Positions 22,241-29,275 of a DNA stretch of 38,398 bases are shown here, piece after piece; position 1 is the stretch's first letter, and each line of letters begins with the position of its first letter. The stretch is taken from assembly GCF_001419795.1 (NCBI RefSeq), contig NZ_LIRL01000296.1:1-38398 (forward strand). Direction: 5' to 3'. Made by a program: the position numbers and the translations under genes. The notes beneath the pieces were generated by a model that saw only the letters and a list, made by a program, of their open reading frames with translations, ran no database searches and was not told the DNA's origin. The DNA is from Streptomyces niveiscabiei (GTDB lineage: Bacteria; Actinomycetota; Actinomycetes; Streptomycetales; Streptomycetaceae).

Positions 22241-24720
22241 GCGATCACCGCCGAGGCCGTGCGCGGGGCGAGCTCGCGCAGCTGCTCCAGCCGTGTCGTG
22301 AGCAGGTACTCGGCTACGCGCTCGCGGGCCGTGTCGGCGGCCCTGGTCGCGGCCGCGATGGCGTCGGCGCCGTTGGGGTTGTGCTTGAACCAGTGGCGGC
22401 CCTGCTCGGTCTTGTACGCCCGCCGGGCCTCCGTCTCGGCTTCCTCGGTCCGTCCCAGCATCGCCAGGGCGGTGTCCTGGAACTCCGCAACGGCCTGCTG
22501 CGCGGTCTGGAACGCGGCGAAGGCGTACGCGTCCTGCGCCGCCTCCGGATCGGCCTCCAGGGCGGCCACGTCGGTGATCTCCAGGAACTCCTGCCACGCG
22601 GCGGCGACGCTGTCGCCGATGGCCGCCCGGGCCTGGTCGGCGACGGCCGCGACGCTGCCCGGGTCGGCCAGGTCGGCGGACCAGACCGCCGCGAAGAGCC
22701 CGGCCTCACCGATCAGGGTCTCGGTCTGACGGCGGTGGTCGCAGCGCTCGCACAGCCCGGCCGCCCGCTGCTGCCCGCAGTCCTCACACGGCAGGGCCTG
22801 GCGCACCGCGTCGGCCGCGGCCGCGGCAGCCCGGTCGGCCTCCGCCCGCTGTGCCGCTTCCGCGCGGGCGGCATCCCGGCGGGCCTGCTGCGCGCGGGCC
22901 TGCTCCCGCCGCCACACCAGGTCCTCCGCCTCGATGGCCGCCTGCTCGCGCAGCCGCTCCTCGAGGACGCGCCGCCGCTCGCCGTCGGACAGGCCAGGCA
23001 GCTCCCGGTCGATGTCCGCGCCGATCCGCGCACGGCGAGCCCGCCGGAAGTGAAGGACGTTCCCGCAGTTCTCGCAGTCCTCCCCGGTGTCCAGCCGGAC
23101 CCCGTCATCGCACTTGCGGTGCGAACACGCCTGCCGCTGGGGCAGACCCCGCCGGATCAGCCACGGGAACGGCTTGTCGACCAGGGCCTCGCCGCCGGTC
23201 TCCTCCAGGCGGTCGGTGAGCCGGTCGGCCAGCAGCCGCGGCGCACCCTCCGGCGCCACACCCAGGCCGGCCAGCTGCGCCAGCTCCGCCTTCGTGGCCG
23301 CCTCCACCTGGTCCTGCTGCCACCCGGACAGCCGCTCCCACAGCCACGCCACCGGCCCCAGCGCCACCCGCAGACGAAGATCAGCAGGCAGGCCCACCCT
23401 CCGCTGCTGCTGCGCCTTTTCCCACCCCGCGGCCTTCGGCCGGCCACCGGCCCCAGCCCCGGCAGCTCGCTGCCCATCCCGCTCATCGACCGGGGACTCC
23501 TTCGGCTGTTCCCCGCGAAGCGGGCCGCCCCCGGCCACCGGCGACCCGGTCCCGGCAACGCCGCTCTCGCCGTCGGCGGCCTGGTCCTCGCCCGCGCACG
23601 CGCGCTCCGGCAGATCACCGGACCCACCACGGCCTTCGCCGGAAAAACCACCAGAGAGCTGCAGAGGAACGACGGGAGTAACCAGGTGAGGGTGGTCAGT
23701 GTGAAGGGCTGCCGCAACGTCGGGCTCTGCAACACCAGTCACATCCGTCACCGGCACGCCGCTGATCTGCGATTCCGTCTCCAGGTCCGGTGCCTGAACA
23801 GGCCCTGCCGCAACGTCGGGGTCTGAAAACTCGGGCTCCAGGGCCTCCGCACGGTCCTCCTGGACGTCGTCGGCGACCGTACGGCCGTGCGCGGCGGCGA
23901 CCGCCGGCACCATCAGCCGCGACCGGTTCGGCATGCCCGAGCCCGTCTTCAGACGCACCCGCAGCACCAGCTCCCGGTCCTCCAGGCGCTCCAGCACCCG
24001 CTCCCCCGCCGACGCCGTGCAGCCCAGCATCCGGGCCACCGTCGCCGCCGCCCGGCCGCGCTTGGTGTCCACCGTCCCGCCGCACTGCCGCACCCGCCCG
24101 GACTCCCGCGCCTCCAGGACCAGCAGCAGCAGCGCCAGCCGGTCCGTGGCCGCGCCGCGACCGGTACGTGTACCGATCAGCCCGGCCGGGATCACCGAGC
24201 CGTCCCGCAGCGTCCAGCCCGGCGCCATCACGGCCTCCAGCAGCCGCAGCAGCGTCGCGTACTCCTTCTTCGCCAGGTTCAGCGGGTGCCCGGCCACGTC
24301 CTGCGCCGCCCACAGCGGCAGCACCTGGCACTTCAGGCCGACGTCCTGGCCGTACTCGCCCTCCGCCGTCTCCACCGACACCACACCCGAGCGGCGCAGC
24401 ACCGGCACCACCTCGGAGGCCGTGTACGACGCGGACAGCCCGAGCCACCGCCCCAACTCCGGGGTGCGGATCTCCACCACACCGGTCTCCGACGGCGTCC
24501 GCGACGCCAGCACCAGCACCGCCAGGCGCACCGCGTCCGACGCGCCGTCCAGGCCGGCCACGTCCAGCAGCGAGCGCACCGCGCCACCCAGACGGGCGCG
24601 GGCATCCCGACCGAGCGACAGCGGATGACCCGCCGCCCGCTCCGGGACCGGCCCGGCCGGGACGGACAACTCCGTACGGGGGCGCGCGAACGCTGCGGTC
24701 GGTGCCGCCACGGCGCTCAT
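22237..24720 (-). CDS. Large zinc-ribbon replication initiator candidate (Rep)
   Basis: An 827-residue protein. The N-terminal third has winged-helix character (I-R-T-P-E-L-G-R-W-L-G-L-S-A-S-Y-T-A-S-E-V-V-P-V-L-R-R-S-G-V near 80-110, and a second unit near 185-220). A low-complexity linker spans about 260-390. Two zinc ribbons follow: C532-x4-C537 with C549-x2-C552, and C645-x2-C648 with C657-x2-C660. They are joined by an Ala/Arg/Glu coiled coil (about 580-640), and a helical C-terminus ends the protein. The start at 24720 (M-S-A-V-A-A-P) begins typical codon usage; the ribosome site is weak. Coupling to a DciA-like gene and the adjacent hairpin-rich spacer make a replication-initiator role likely, though the family is named here by context. 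Confidence 0.65.
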   Translation of the reverse strand: MSAVAAPTAAFARPRTELSVPAGPVPERAAGHPLSLGRDARARLGGAVRSLLDVAGLDGASDAVRLAVLVLASRTPSETGVVEIRTPELGRWLGLSASYTASEVVPVLRRSGVVSVETAEGEYGQDVGLKCQVLPLWAAQDVAGHPLNLAKKEYATLLRLLEAVMAPGWTLRDGSVIPAGLIGTRTGRGAATDRLALLLLVLEARESGRVRQCGGTVDTKRGRAAATVARMLGCTASAGERVLERLEDRELVLRVRLKTGSGMPNRSRLMVPAVAAAHGRTVADDVQEDRAEALEPEFSDPDVAAGPVQAPDLETESQISGVPVTDVTGVAEPDVAAALHTDHPHLVTPVVPLQLSGGFSGEGRGGSGDLPERACAGEDQAADGESGVAGTGSPVAGGGPLRGEQPKESPVDERDGQRAAGAGAGGRPKAAGWEKAQQQRRVGLPADLRLRVALGPVAWLWERLSGWQQDQVEAATKAELAQLAGLGVAPEGAPRLLADRLTDRLEETGGEALVDKPFPWLIRRGLPQRQACSHRKCDDGVRLDTGEDCENCGNVLHFRRARRARIGADIDRELPGLSDGERRRVLEERLREQAAIEAEDLVWRREQARAQQARRDAARAEAAQRAEADRAAAAAADAVRQALPCEDCGQQRAAGLCERCDHRRQTETLIGEAGLFAAVWSADLADPGSVAAVADQARAAIGDSVAAAWQEFLEITDVAALEADPEAAQDAYAFAAFQTAQQAVAEFQDTALAMLGRTEEAETEARRAYKTEQGRHWFKHNPNGADAIAAATRAADTARERVAEYLLTTRLEQLRELAPRTASAVIA

Positions 24721-25125
24721 CGGCCCACCCGGACGGACGAAACAGAGATCATCTCGGCAGCCTTGCGCAGGCCACCTGTGGACAGAGTCCGAGCAGCGGT
24801 GAAACCCCTGCTCCCTCCCGCCCGGCGGGCAACAACTTCCGATCGCGTCCCGCCCCACGGGACGGAGCTCCGGAACACCGCGGCGGTCGGCGCCGCCAGG
24901 AGGACATGGGCCCCCCTCTCGGTATAGGCGTCGCGGACCAGGGTCGGTGTGGCACTCCACCCCGAAGAATCTTCGTGACTAATGCCGCGAACAGGACAAA
25001 CAGGCTGTGCGAATCCCGTCACGCGGGAAAGGCGGGGGGCTCGAACCGGTGTGAATCGGGCACGGTCAAGCTGACAGGGGGACACCACTTCGGGCACTAT
25101 GAGAAACGACCTGCTCTCCATATAG

Positions 25126-25161
25126 CTGGACCGACCAGAGCCCCTCGGGGCTGGACCGACC
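25126..25161. repeat. CTGGACCGACC direct repeat flanking a hairpin
   Basis: CTGGACCGACC occurs at 25126-25136 and 25151-25161, 25 bp apart. Between them is a short hairpin (AGCCCC-TC-GGGGCT, 25139-25152). The arrangement suggests a protein-binding site in the rep-adjacent spacer. Confidence 0.4.
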
Positions 25162-25354
25162 TCCAGGTGTGCGGATGTGTCAGGGGCCGCCCCCTTCGCG
25201 AGAAGAGAGCGGACACCGATCGGGCGGGGGGAGATTTCTCCGTCCCTCCCGGTCCTGCTGAACCGCGTGGCCCCTGTGGTGGGGGCACCGCGGGTGATGC
25301 GGGGCGGTACTGATCTGGCTGTGGTGGCCGTGGTTAGTGGCCGGCGGTGCACGT

Positions 25355-25432
25355 GGCCCTGATGAGGGGCCGATGGGAAATGTGCGGCTTGATAGCCGCG
25401 GCTCAGGACCAGCTACGAACTGGGACCTGAGC
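25355..25432 (+). ncRNA. Possible structured RNA of three consecutive hairpins
   Basis: Three stems follow each other closely. The first pairs 25355-25359 with 25367-25371. The second pairs 25384-25389 with 25394-25399 (GCGGCT-TGAT-AGCCGC). The third pairs 25401-25407 with 25426-25432, with an inner CCAG/CTGG helix and a CTACGAA loop. The strand is unknown because both strands can fold. It could be a small RNA, for example a replication-control RNA for rep, or DNA hairpins of an origin. No known RNA family is recognised. Confidence 0.3.
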
Positions 25433-25528
25433 AGCCGACGCGGTGGTTACTCCGGTCGGTAGACGGGCCGCGCGAGGCCAGCGGGAGGTTAGTCCGCTTC
25501 TTGGCGCGCGCGGCCGATGGCCACTAGG

Positions 25529-25828
25529 TCATCCCGACCCCCTGGATTCAGAGGCTGGCGTCGGCATGCCCGCATCCGGCTTCGCGGCTTCGGGAAAGCG
25601 TTCCGCGAGTCGATTGAGCAGGTGCATGTAGACACCGCGGTGCGGACGTCGGGGATGGGTCTGCCCCAGCTCCCAACGAGCCACGGCAAGGCGCTTCACG
25701 CCCACGGCCTCCGCGACCTCCTGCTGCGTGAGGCCAGCAGCGAGGCGCAGGTTCGCGCGCACAACTGGCGGCGGCAGGACGTCGTCCACGAGGGCGTCGA
25801 CCCGCTTCAAGCGGTCCGGGTCGGTCAC
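25529..25828 (-). CDS. Small XRE-family HTH regulator
   Basis: A 99-residue protein starting at GTG 25828 with GAAAGG seven bases upstream; longer versions of the frame lack one. Residues about 22-57 are a clear XRE helix-turn-helix: A-N-L-R-L-A-A-G-L-T-Q-Q-E-V-A-E-A-V-G-V, then V-A-R-W-E-L-G. A short helical tail follows. It is likely a DNA-binding repressor. It is 152 bp downstream of the larger XRE gene, on the same strand, and is the nearest regulator to the rep spacer. Target unknown. Confidence 0.75.
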   Translation of the reverse strand: MTDPDRLKRVDALVDDVLPPPVVRANLRLAAGLTQQEVAEAVGVKRLAVARWELGQTHPRRPHRGVYMHLLNRLAERFPEAAKPDAGMPTPASESRGSG

Positions 25829-25980
25829 GGCGCAGCCTTTCAAGATCGATGGTTCCCTGAAAGATACACCACGCGATCTCCGTCGGGGAGTGAGCAGCGT
25901 GCTGAGCGAGCCCGATAGGGTCCGTGCACGTGGCCCGCCTCGAGGGAAGAGGCAAGGGGTTCCGGGGACGAAGCCTTGAC

Positions 25981-27237
25981 TCAATCAAGAGCATCGGCTC
26001 GTTCTGCCAGCTCAAGAAGTTCTCGCGGGGCATTCGGGCCAGCGATGAGGACCAGCTCACGGATCGTCGCGCGGGCGGCCTGGTGGGTCTGGATGGTCTC
26101 CGGAGCGACTACTTCGGCGCGCAGCAGGCAGTCGAGGGCTTCCCCGCCGTGTCGCCTCTGCGCGTGTGCTCGCCCCAGGTCCATCAGCAACCGACCTTGC
26201 CGTTCGGGCGACAGTTCGTCGGCATCTATGGCGAGGCCGATGTCCAGGGCCTCGCCAGCATCACCGAGATCGACCGCAGTGCTCACCGCCTGGATTTCGA
26301 CGTTGACGGGGCCGAACTCCAAGTTGAAGTCATTGCGGTTCTCGCCCAGCTGAGCTGCGATAGCGCGGGCCTTGGCGATCTCGCTCTTGGCTTCGGCCCT
26401 GGCGCTGGCGCGCGCGTGCACCAGCGCCAGGGCCAGGTGAAGGGAGCCCAGGACCGACAGAGCCTCCGGCGAGTCGCTGCCGTGATCCTCCAGGGCATCA
26501 ATGGCTGTGCGGGCCGCGTGTTCGGCCTGACCGAGGCTGCGAAGCCGAACAAACGCCTGCACCATGCGGAAGACGCTGGCGCAGACGTGCAGCGGTTCCC
26601 CCGACCGTTCTGCAGCGAAGACGGCACGATCGGCCGCGACCCACGCGGCGTCAGCCTCGTCTTGCCTGACGAACGCGGCCGACAGTGCCTGGTAGGCCCG
26701 GGAAGTCAGCAGATACAGCTCGGGTTGGCTGTCCGCGGGTCCCGTACGCGCGGCCTGCTCAAGTGCAGGGAGCAGTTCCACTGCCAGGGCGCTGACCTGA
26801 GCAAGACGCCCGGCGTGGGTCAGTTCCCACAGGTCGTCGACATCACGGCGCAGGTTCTCGACGGAGCTGCCTTCGTCACCGGCAGGACCGGAGAGCAGCG
26901 TGCGAAGGGCCGGGTGCCCGGAAATGAGCCTGCGGGTCTCGTCCAGGTCGTTGGACAACGAGAGCGGGGCGGGAGGCGATGACTCCCCGCCACGGTCGGC
27001 CGGCGCCCCGGGACGCAACTGCTGGACAGACACGCCCAGCTCATCTGCGAGTTGTTGAAGCAGGTCGACACGCTGTACCGGCTGGACACCGCGTTCGACC
27101 TGGGACATCCAGCTGCTCGTCTTACCCAGCGCCGCCGCGAGTTCGGTCTGGGTACGGCGCCGTTCCTTGCGGAACTTCTGGACGCGTTGGCCGAACGCAC
27201 GATCGTTAGGGTCGACGTCCTTCCCCGTTGGCTTCAT
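25981..27237 (-). CDS. XRE-family regulator with TPR-like C-terminal domain
   Basis: A 418-residue protein. The XRE helix-turn-helix covers about 14-72 (F-R-K-E-R-R-R-T-Q-T-E-L-A-A-A-L-G-K-T-S-S-W-M-S-Q-V-E-R-G). It is followed by about 320 residues of Ala/Leu-rich helical hairpins of TPR type. Such regulators are common in Streptomyces, and the repeat domain often binds a peptide or small molecule. The ATG at 27237 overlaps the stop of the ABM gene (TGATG) and has GGAGG close upstream. It is probably autoregulated through the GCACT/AGTGC boxes at 27634-27683 that precede the operon. Confidence 0.8.
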   Translation of the reverse strand: MKPTGKDVDPNDRAFGQRVQKFRKERRRTQTELAAALGKTSSWMSQVERGVQPVQRVDLLQQLADELGVSVQQLRPGAPADRGGESSPPAPLSLSNDLDETRRLISGHPALRTLLSGPAGDEGSSVENLRRDVDDLWELTHAGRLAQVSALAVELLPALEQAARTGPADSQPELYLLTSRAYQALSAAFVRQDEADAAWVAADRAVFAAERSGEPLHVCASVFRMVQAFVRLRSLGQAEHAARTAIDALEDHGSDSPEALSVLGSLHLALALVHARASARAEAKSEIAKARAIAAQLGENRNDFNLEFGPVNVEIQAVSTAVDLGDAGEALDIGLAIDADELSPERQGRLLMDLGRAHAQRRHGGEALDCLLRAEVVAPETIQTHQAARATIRELVLIAGPNAPRELLELAERADALD

Positions 27238-27563
27238 CACCCCTCCGCCCCGGGGCGCTTGCTGAGACCTCCCAGCTCGTTCAGGAAAGTCACCTCGGTG
27301 CTGGCCAGGTACTGCTCGCGTGTGTCGAGGAAGTGCCTGGTGTGCGCCTCGCTCTCGTGCGCCTGGAAGGCGTCACGGTCGGCATAGAGCTCGTAGAAGA
27401 CCCGCACCAGCGGTTCATCGACCGGCTCGTGCACGACGTAGACGAGCGTGCCGACCTCCCCGCGGATACCGACGGCGGTCTGCTCCACCAGCTCGTCAAA
27501 TCGCTGGGCAGCTTCGCTGTCTCGCAGGGTGAACCGCACTGTCAGTGCAAATCCGCTGGGCAC
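27237..27563 (-). CDS. Antibiotic biosynthesis monooxygenase (ABM)-domain protein
   Basis: A 108-residue protein starting at GTG 27563, which has GGGAGG about eight bases upstream; an in-frame ATG at 27602 lacks one. It shows the ferredoxin-like ABM fold pattern. A strand F-A-L-T-V-R-F-T-L leads into a helix (A-A-Q-R-F-D-E-L-V-E-Q-T). Next comes L-V-Y-V-V-H-E-P, then V-R-V-F-Y-E-L-Y-A-D-R-D-A-F-Q-A-H-E-S, and H-T-R-H-F-L. The family includes cofactor-free monooxygenases and proteins of unknown role. It is the first gene of an operon with the XRE-TPR regulator and may make or degrade the signal that the regulator senses; that link is inference. Confidence 0.75.
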   Translation of the reverse strand: MPSGFALTVRFTLRDSEAAQRFDELVEQTAVGIRGEVGTLVYVVHEPVDEPLVRVFYELYADRDAFQAHESEAHTRHFLDTREQYLASTEVTFLNELGGLSKRPGAEG

Positions 27564-27633
27564 GGGCTGCCTCCCTCTCTCTGTCCGCTGCGTCACGGAC
27601 ACATTCTCACACTGAGCCCCTCGGTGCTAGATA

Positions 27634-27683
27634 GCACTTGCACTGTTGACTAGCACTGAAAGTGCGACTAGTTTCGAGAGTGC
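27634..27683 (+). promoter_or_regulatory. Promoter TTGACT-17-TAGTTT overlapped by GCACT operator boxes
   Basis: On the plus strand a -35 TTGACT (27646-27651), a 17-base spacer and a -10 TAGTTT (27669-27674) form a near-consensus housekeeping promoter. Within the spacer, GCACT-GAA-AGTGC (27653-27665) is an inverted repeat. Further GCACT lies at 27634 and 27640, and AGTGC at 27679. The minus-strand ABM-XRE operon starts 71 bp away, so the site likely controls both directions and is a good target for the XRE-TPR protein. Confidence 0.65.
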
Positions 27684-27730
27684 GCCCGGAAGTTCCCCCT
27701 CCACGGAGGTGTGGCCAAGGAAGCGCCTGT

Positions 27731-27752
27731 TTCTTGAGAACTCCACAGCGTG
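27731..27752 (+). promoter_or_regulatory. rRNA-leader-like antitermination sequence
   Basis: The stretch contains CTTGAGAACTCCACAGCGTG. It closely resembles the TTTGAGAACTCAACAG-type sequence found in actinobacterial rRNA leaders and spacers, where it is tied to antitermination and processing. It lies about 55 bp downstream of the promoter at 27646-27674 and upstream of a terminator-like hairpin at 28157-28190. Confidence 0.5.
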
Positions 27753-28156
27753 ATCCACCACAGCTACGACAGCCGTGACCACACCGGCTGAGGTGAGTGG
27801 AGACCCGTCGTGCGGTGCCATTACTCCTGGTGGTGGCAGTCGGCACGTGCATTGACCCGTCGGGCGCGCTCTTGTAGCGCGGCCTGAGCTAGCTCCAGTC
27901 AGGTGCTCATCACTGACGGCGAGTACGGAGGGCCGGCACCCCCACGACGCTAAAGAACGACGCGGCTTCAACCTTTCGCAGACCCGCCCGGACGGATCTC
28001 CCGGCGGTAGCGGTCCGCGTCTATCGAGATCCGGCACTTCACTCGGGAGGTGCCGCGCAACCCGCAGCTTGCGCTGCCCGTCGACGACCGCCTCGCCTCT
28101 CGCGAGCCGGTGGCCGGCGGAGTGCGCAGGACGCATTCGAGTCCCGCACTAACGAC
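27753..28156. other. Long leader or spacer with a possible gene remnant
   Basis: No plus-strand gene is visible. On the minus strand, 27968 to about 28110 reads like the C-terminus of a protein (S-R-V-K-C-R-I-S-I-D-A-D-R-Y-R-R-E-I-R-P-G-G) with good codon bias. It has no start signal, so it may be a remnant. GAGCTAGCTC at 27886-27895 is a perfect ten-base palindrome. Confidence 0.35.
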
Positions 28157-28190
28157 GACAGCCCCGGCGCTTGAGACCCCCGGGGCTGTC
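28157..28190 (+). terminator. Terminator or attenuator hairpin before the WhiB operon
   Basis: An 11-bp perfect stem (28157-28167 with 28180-28190) closes a 12-base loop. It ends 22 bp before a 27-codon ORF that leads the WhiB gene. Together with the upstream antitermination-like sequence it may regulate read-through into that operon. Confidence 0.6.
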
Positions 28191-28212
28191 CAGGACCTGA
28201 CTGGAGGACCTG

Positions 28213-28296
28213 ATGCCCACCAGCATCGCACGGAACGATGGCGACTCCGACCCGATCATGGACGAGGCCCTGCGCCGCGTCCGGCAGGGGAAGTGA
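28213..28296 (+). CDS. 27-codon ORF leading the WhiB-family gene
   Basis: The ATG at 28213 has GGAGG five bases upstream, the best ribosome site in this region. The frame encodes a 27-residue acidic then basic peptide (M-P-T-S-I-A-R-N-D-G-D-S). Its stop lies five bases before the WhiB ATG at 28302 and overlaps a possible GTG start of WhiB. It probably couples or tunes WhiB translation. Whether the peptide itself acts is unknown. Confidence 0.55.
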   Translation: MPTSIARNDGDSDPIMDEALRRVRQGK

Positions 28297-28301
28297 CCGG
28301 C

Positions 28302-28559
28302 ATGGACTGGCGACACAACGCGGTCTGCCGCGAAGAGGACCCGGAGCTGTTCTTCCCCATCGGCAACACCGGCCCGGCGCTCCTGCAGATCGAGGAGGCC
28401 AAGGCCGTCTGCCGCCGCTGCCCGGTCATGGACCAGTGCCTCCAGTGGGCGCTGGAGTCCGGCCAGGGCGACGGCGTCTGGGGCGGGCTTTCCGAGGCTG
28501 AGCGTCGGGCGATGAGGCGCCGCGCCGCCCGCAACCGGGCGCGGCAGGCGTCGGCATGA
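28302..28559 (+). CDS. WhiB-family iron-sulfur transcription factor (WhiB1/WblE-like)
   Basis: An 85-residue Wbl protein, starting M-D-W-R-H-N-A-V-C. The four cluster-binding Cys are at 9, 37, 40 and 46 (C-R-R-C-P-V-M-D-Q-C), the spacing of WhiB1. The turn G-V-W-G-G and the basic tail (R-R-A-M-R-R-R-A-A-R-N-R) for DNA contact are intact. Wbl proteins bind [4Fe-4S] and sigma region 4 to redirect transcription. Plasmid copies may alter host development or transfer genes. The GTG three codons upstream is an alternative start, but only the ATG has a well-placed AGGGGA. The next small ORF overlaps its stop. Confidence 0.9.
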   Translation: MDWRHNAVCREEDPELFFPIGNTGPALLQIEEAKAVCRRCPVMDQCLQWALESGQGDGVWGGLSEAERRAMRRRAARNRARQASA

Positions 28560-28642
28560 CCGACGCCGACCAGAAGCGCCTGGAGGACGCGGTCCGCCGG
28601 ACCAACGACAACCACGCCTTCGGTCGCCGCGCTCACGGCTGA
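28556..28642 (+). CDS. 28-codon ORF overlapping the WhiB stop
   Basis: An ATGA overlap joins it to the WhiB gene. It encodes M-T-D-A-D-Q-K-R-L-E-D-A-V-R-R-T-N-D-N-H and a short Gly/Arg tail. Codon usage is typical (mostly G/C-ending) and a hairpin terminator follows at 28696. It is a likely translated small protein, probably one short helix, of unknown role. Confidence 0.5.
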   Translation: MTDADQKRLEDAVRRTNDNHAFGRRAHG

Positions 28643-28695
28643 CCGCACGACGGGACGGAAACCCAACTTCCATCCCGCGCAACGCTGTTCGACCA

Positions 28696-28726
28696 GGCCG
28701 GTCGCCCGCACCACGGGCGGCCGGCC
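28696..28726 (+). terminator. Terminator of the WhiB operon
   Basis: A 13-bp stem with one G-T pair (28696-28708 with 28714-28726) and a five-base loop is followed directly by TTT. It lies 53 bp beyond the last small ORF. Confidence 0.75.
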
Positions 28727-28781
28727 TTTCGCACGCCTCCAGCCCGGGAGACGATCTCGGGCTCGCCCTGTAGGAGAGCTC

Positions 28782-29153
28782 ATGCGTACCAGCACCCCGC
28801 TCGACACCGCGACGACCGGCACTCGACTGCCGGACTCGCTGTGCACGCACACCCCGAAGTGCCCGACGGCCGACAGCCCGGACCGGGAGGCCGCGCACGT
28901 CGTGGCCGCCCGCCCGGAGCAGGGCTGGAGCCTTCTCTGCAACGACGTCGTGCTCTTCGACGACACCGGCGAGTTGCTCCCCGACGGCCGGATCGTCGAT
29001 CCGCACCGGCCCACTGGCACCACGCTGCCTCTCCGGCTCGCGGACACCCACGCGCTCATCGGAGGCACGACCCGCAGCGGGAAGACCGGCGCCGCCGCGC
29101 TCCTCCAGGCGGCGTCCCTGGGTAGCGCCTCCAGCACCTCGCGGTCGGCCTGA
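28782..29153 (+). CDS. DUF5999 protein fused to a truncated P-loop fragment
   Basis: A 123-residue frame with AGGAG upstream of ATG 28782. Residues about 21-80 are a typical DUF5999: C-T-H-T-P-K-C-P-T-A-D-S, D-R-E-A-A, P-E-Q-G-W-S-L-L-C-N and F-D-D-T-G-E-L-L-P-D-G-R. DUF5999 proteins normally end soon after this. Here the frame continues into A-D-T-H-A-L-I-G-G-T-T-R-S-G-K101-T-G-A, a Walker A loop of the FtsK/TraB type. It stops 22 residues later, far short of an ATPase. It looks like a deletion or recombination junction between a DUF5999 gene and the front of a tra ATPase. The DUF5999 part may still work; the ATPase part cannot. Confidence 0.7.
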   Translation: MRTSTPLDTATTGTRLPDSLCTHTPKCPTADSPDREAAHVVAARPEQGWSLLCNDVVLFDDTGELLPDGRIVDPHRPTGTTLPLRLADTHALIGGTTRSGKTGAAALLQAASLGSASSTSRSA

Positions 29154-29275
29154 CGGCTGCCTGATCTGCCCGCACCGCCCGCCGAACTCCTGGCGGCCGG
29201 GACGGGCGGTGACGGGGAGCCGGACAGTCCGGACCCACCGGCCCCGGCCGGTGTACGCGATGTGAGGAGAGCACG

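Larger units (their letters stand above)
24721..25528. other. Gene-free, structured spacer beside rep, origin candidate
   Basis: About 800 bp with no frame of normal codon usage. It contains a DnaA-box-like TGTGGACAG (24777-24785), whose 14-base context recurs upstream of the tpg paralogue. It also has two CTGGACCGACC repeats (25126, 25151) around a small hairpin, and a row of three hairpins at 25355-25432. GC content dips locally. Being next to the replication genes, it is the best internal-origin candidate in the window, but no classical iteron array is visible. Confidence 0.4.

Noticed and set aside
24717-25352. A 211-codon minus-strand frame in the rep-adjacent spacer
   Set aside because: Codon usage is unlike the neighbours, the product has no structure I can recognise, and repeats and hairpins explain the stretch better.
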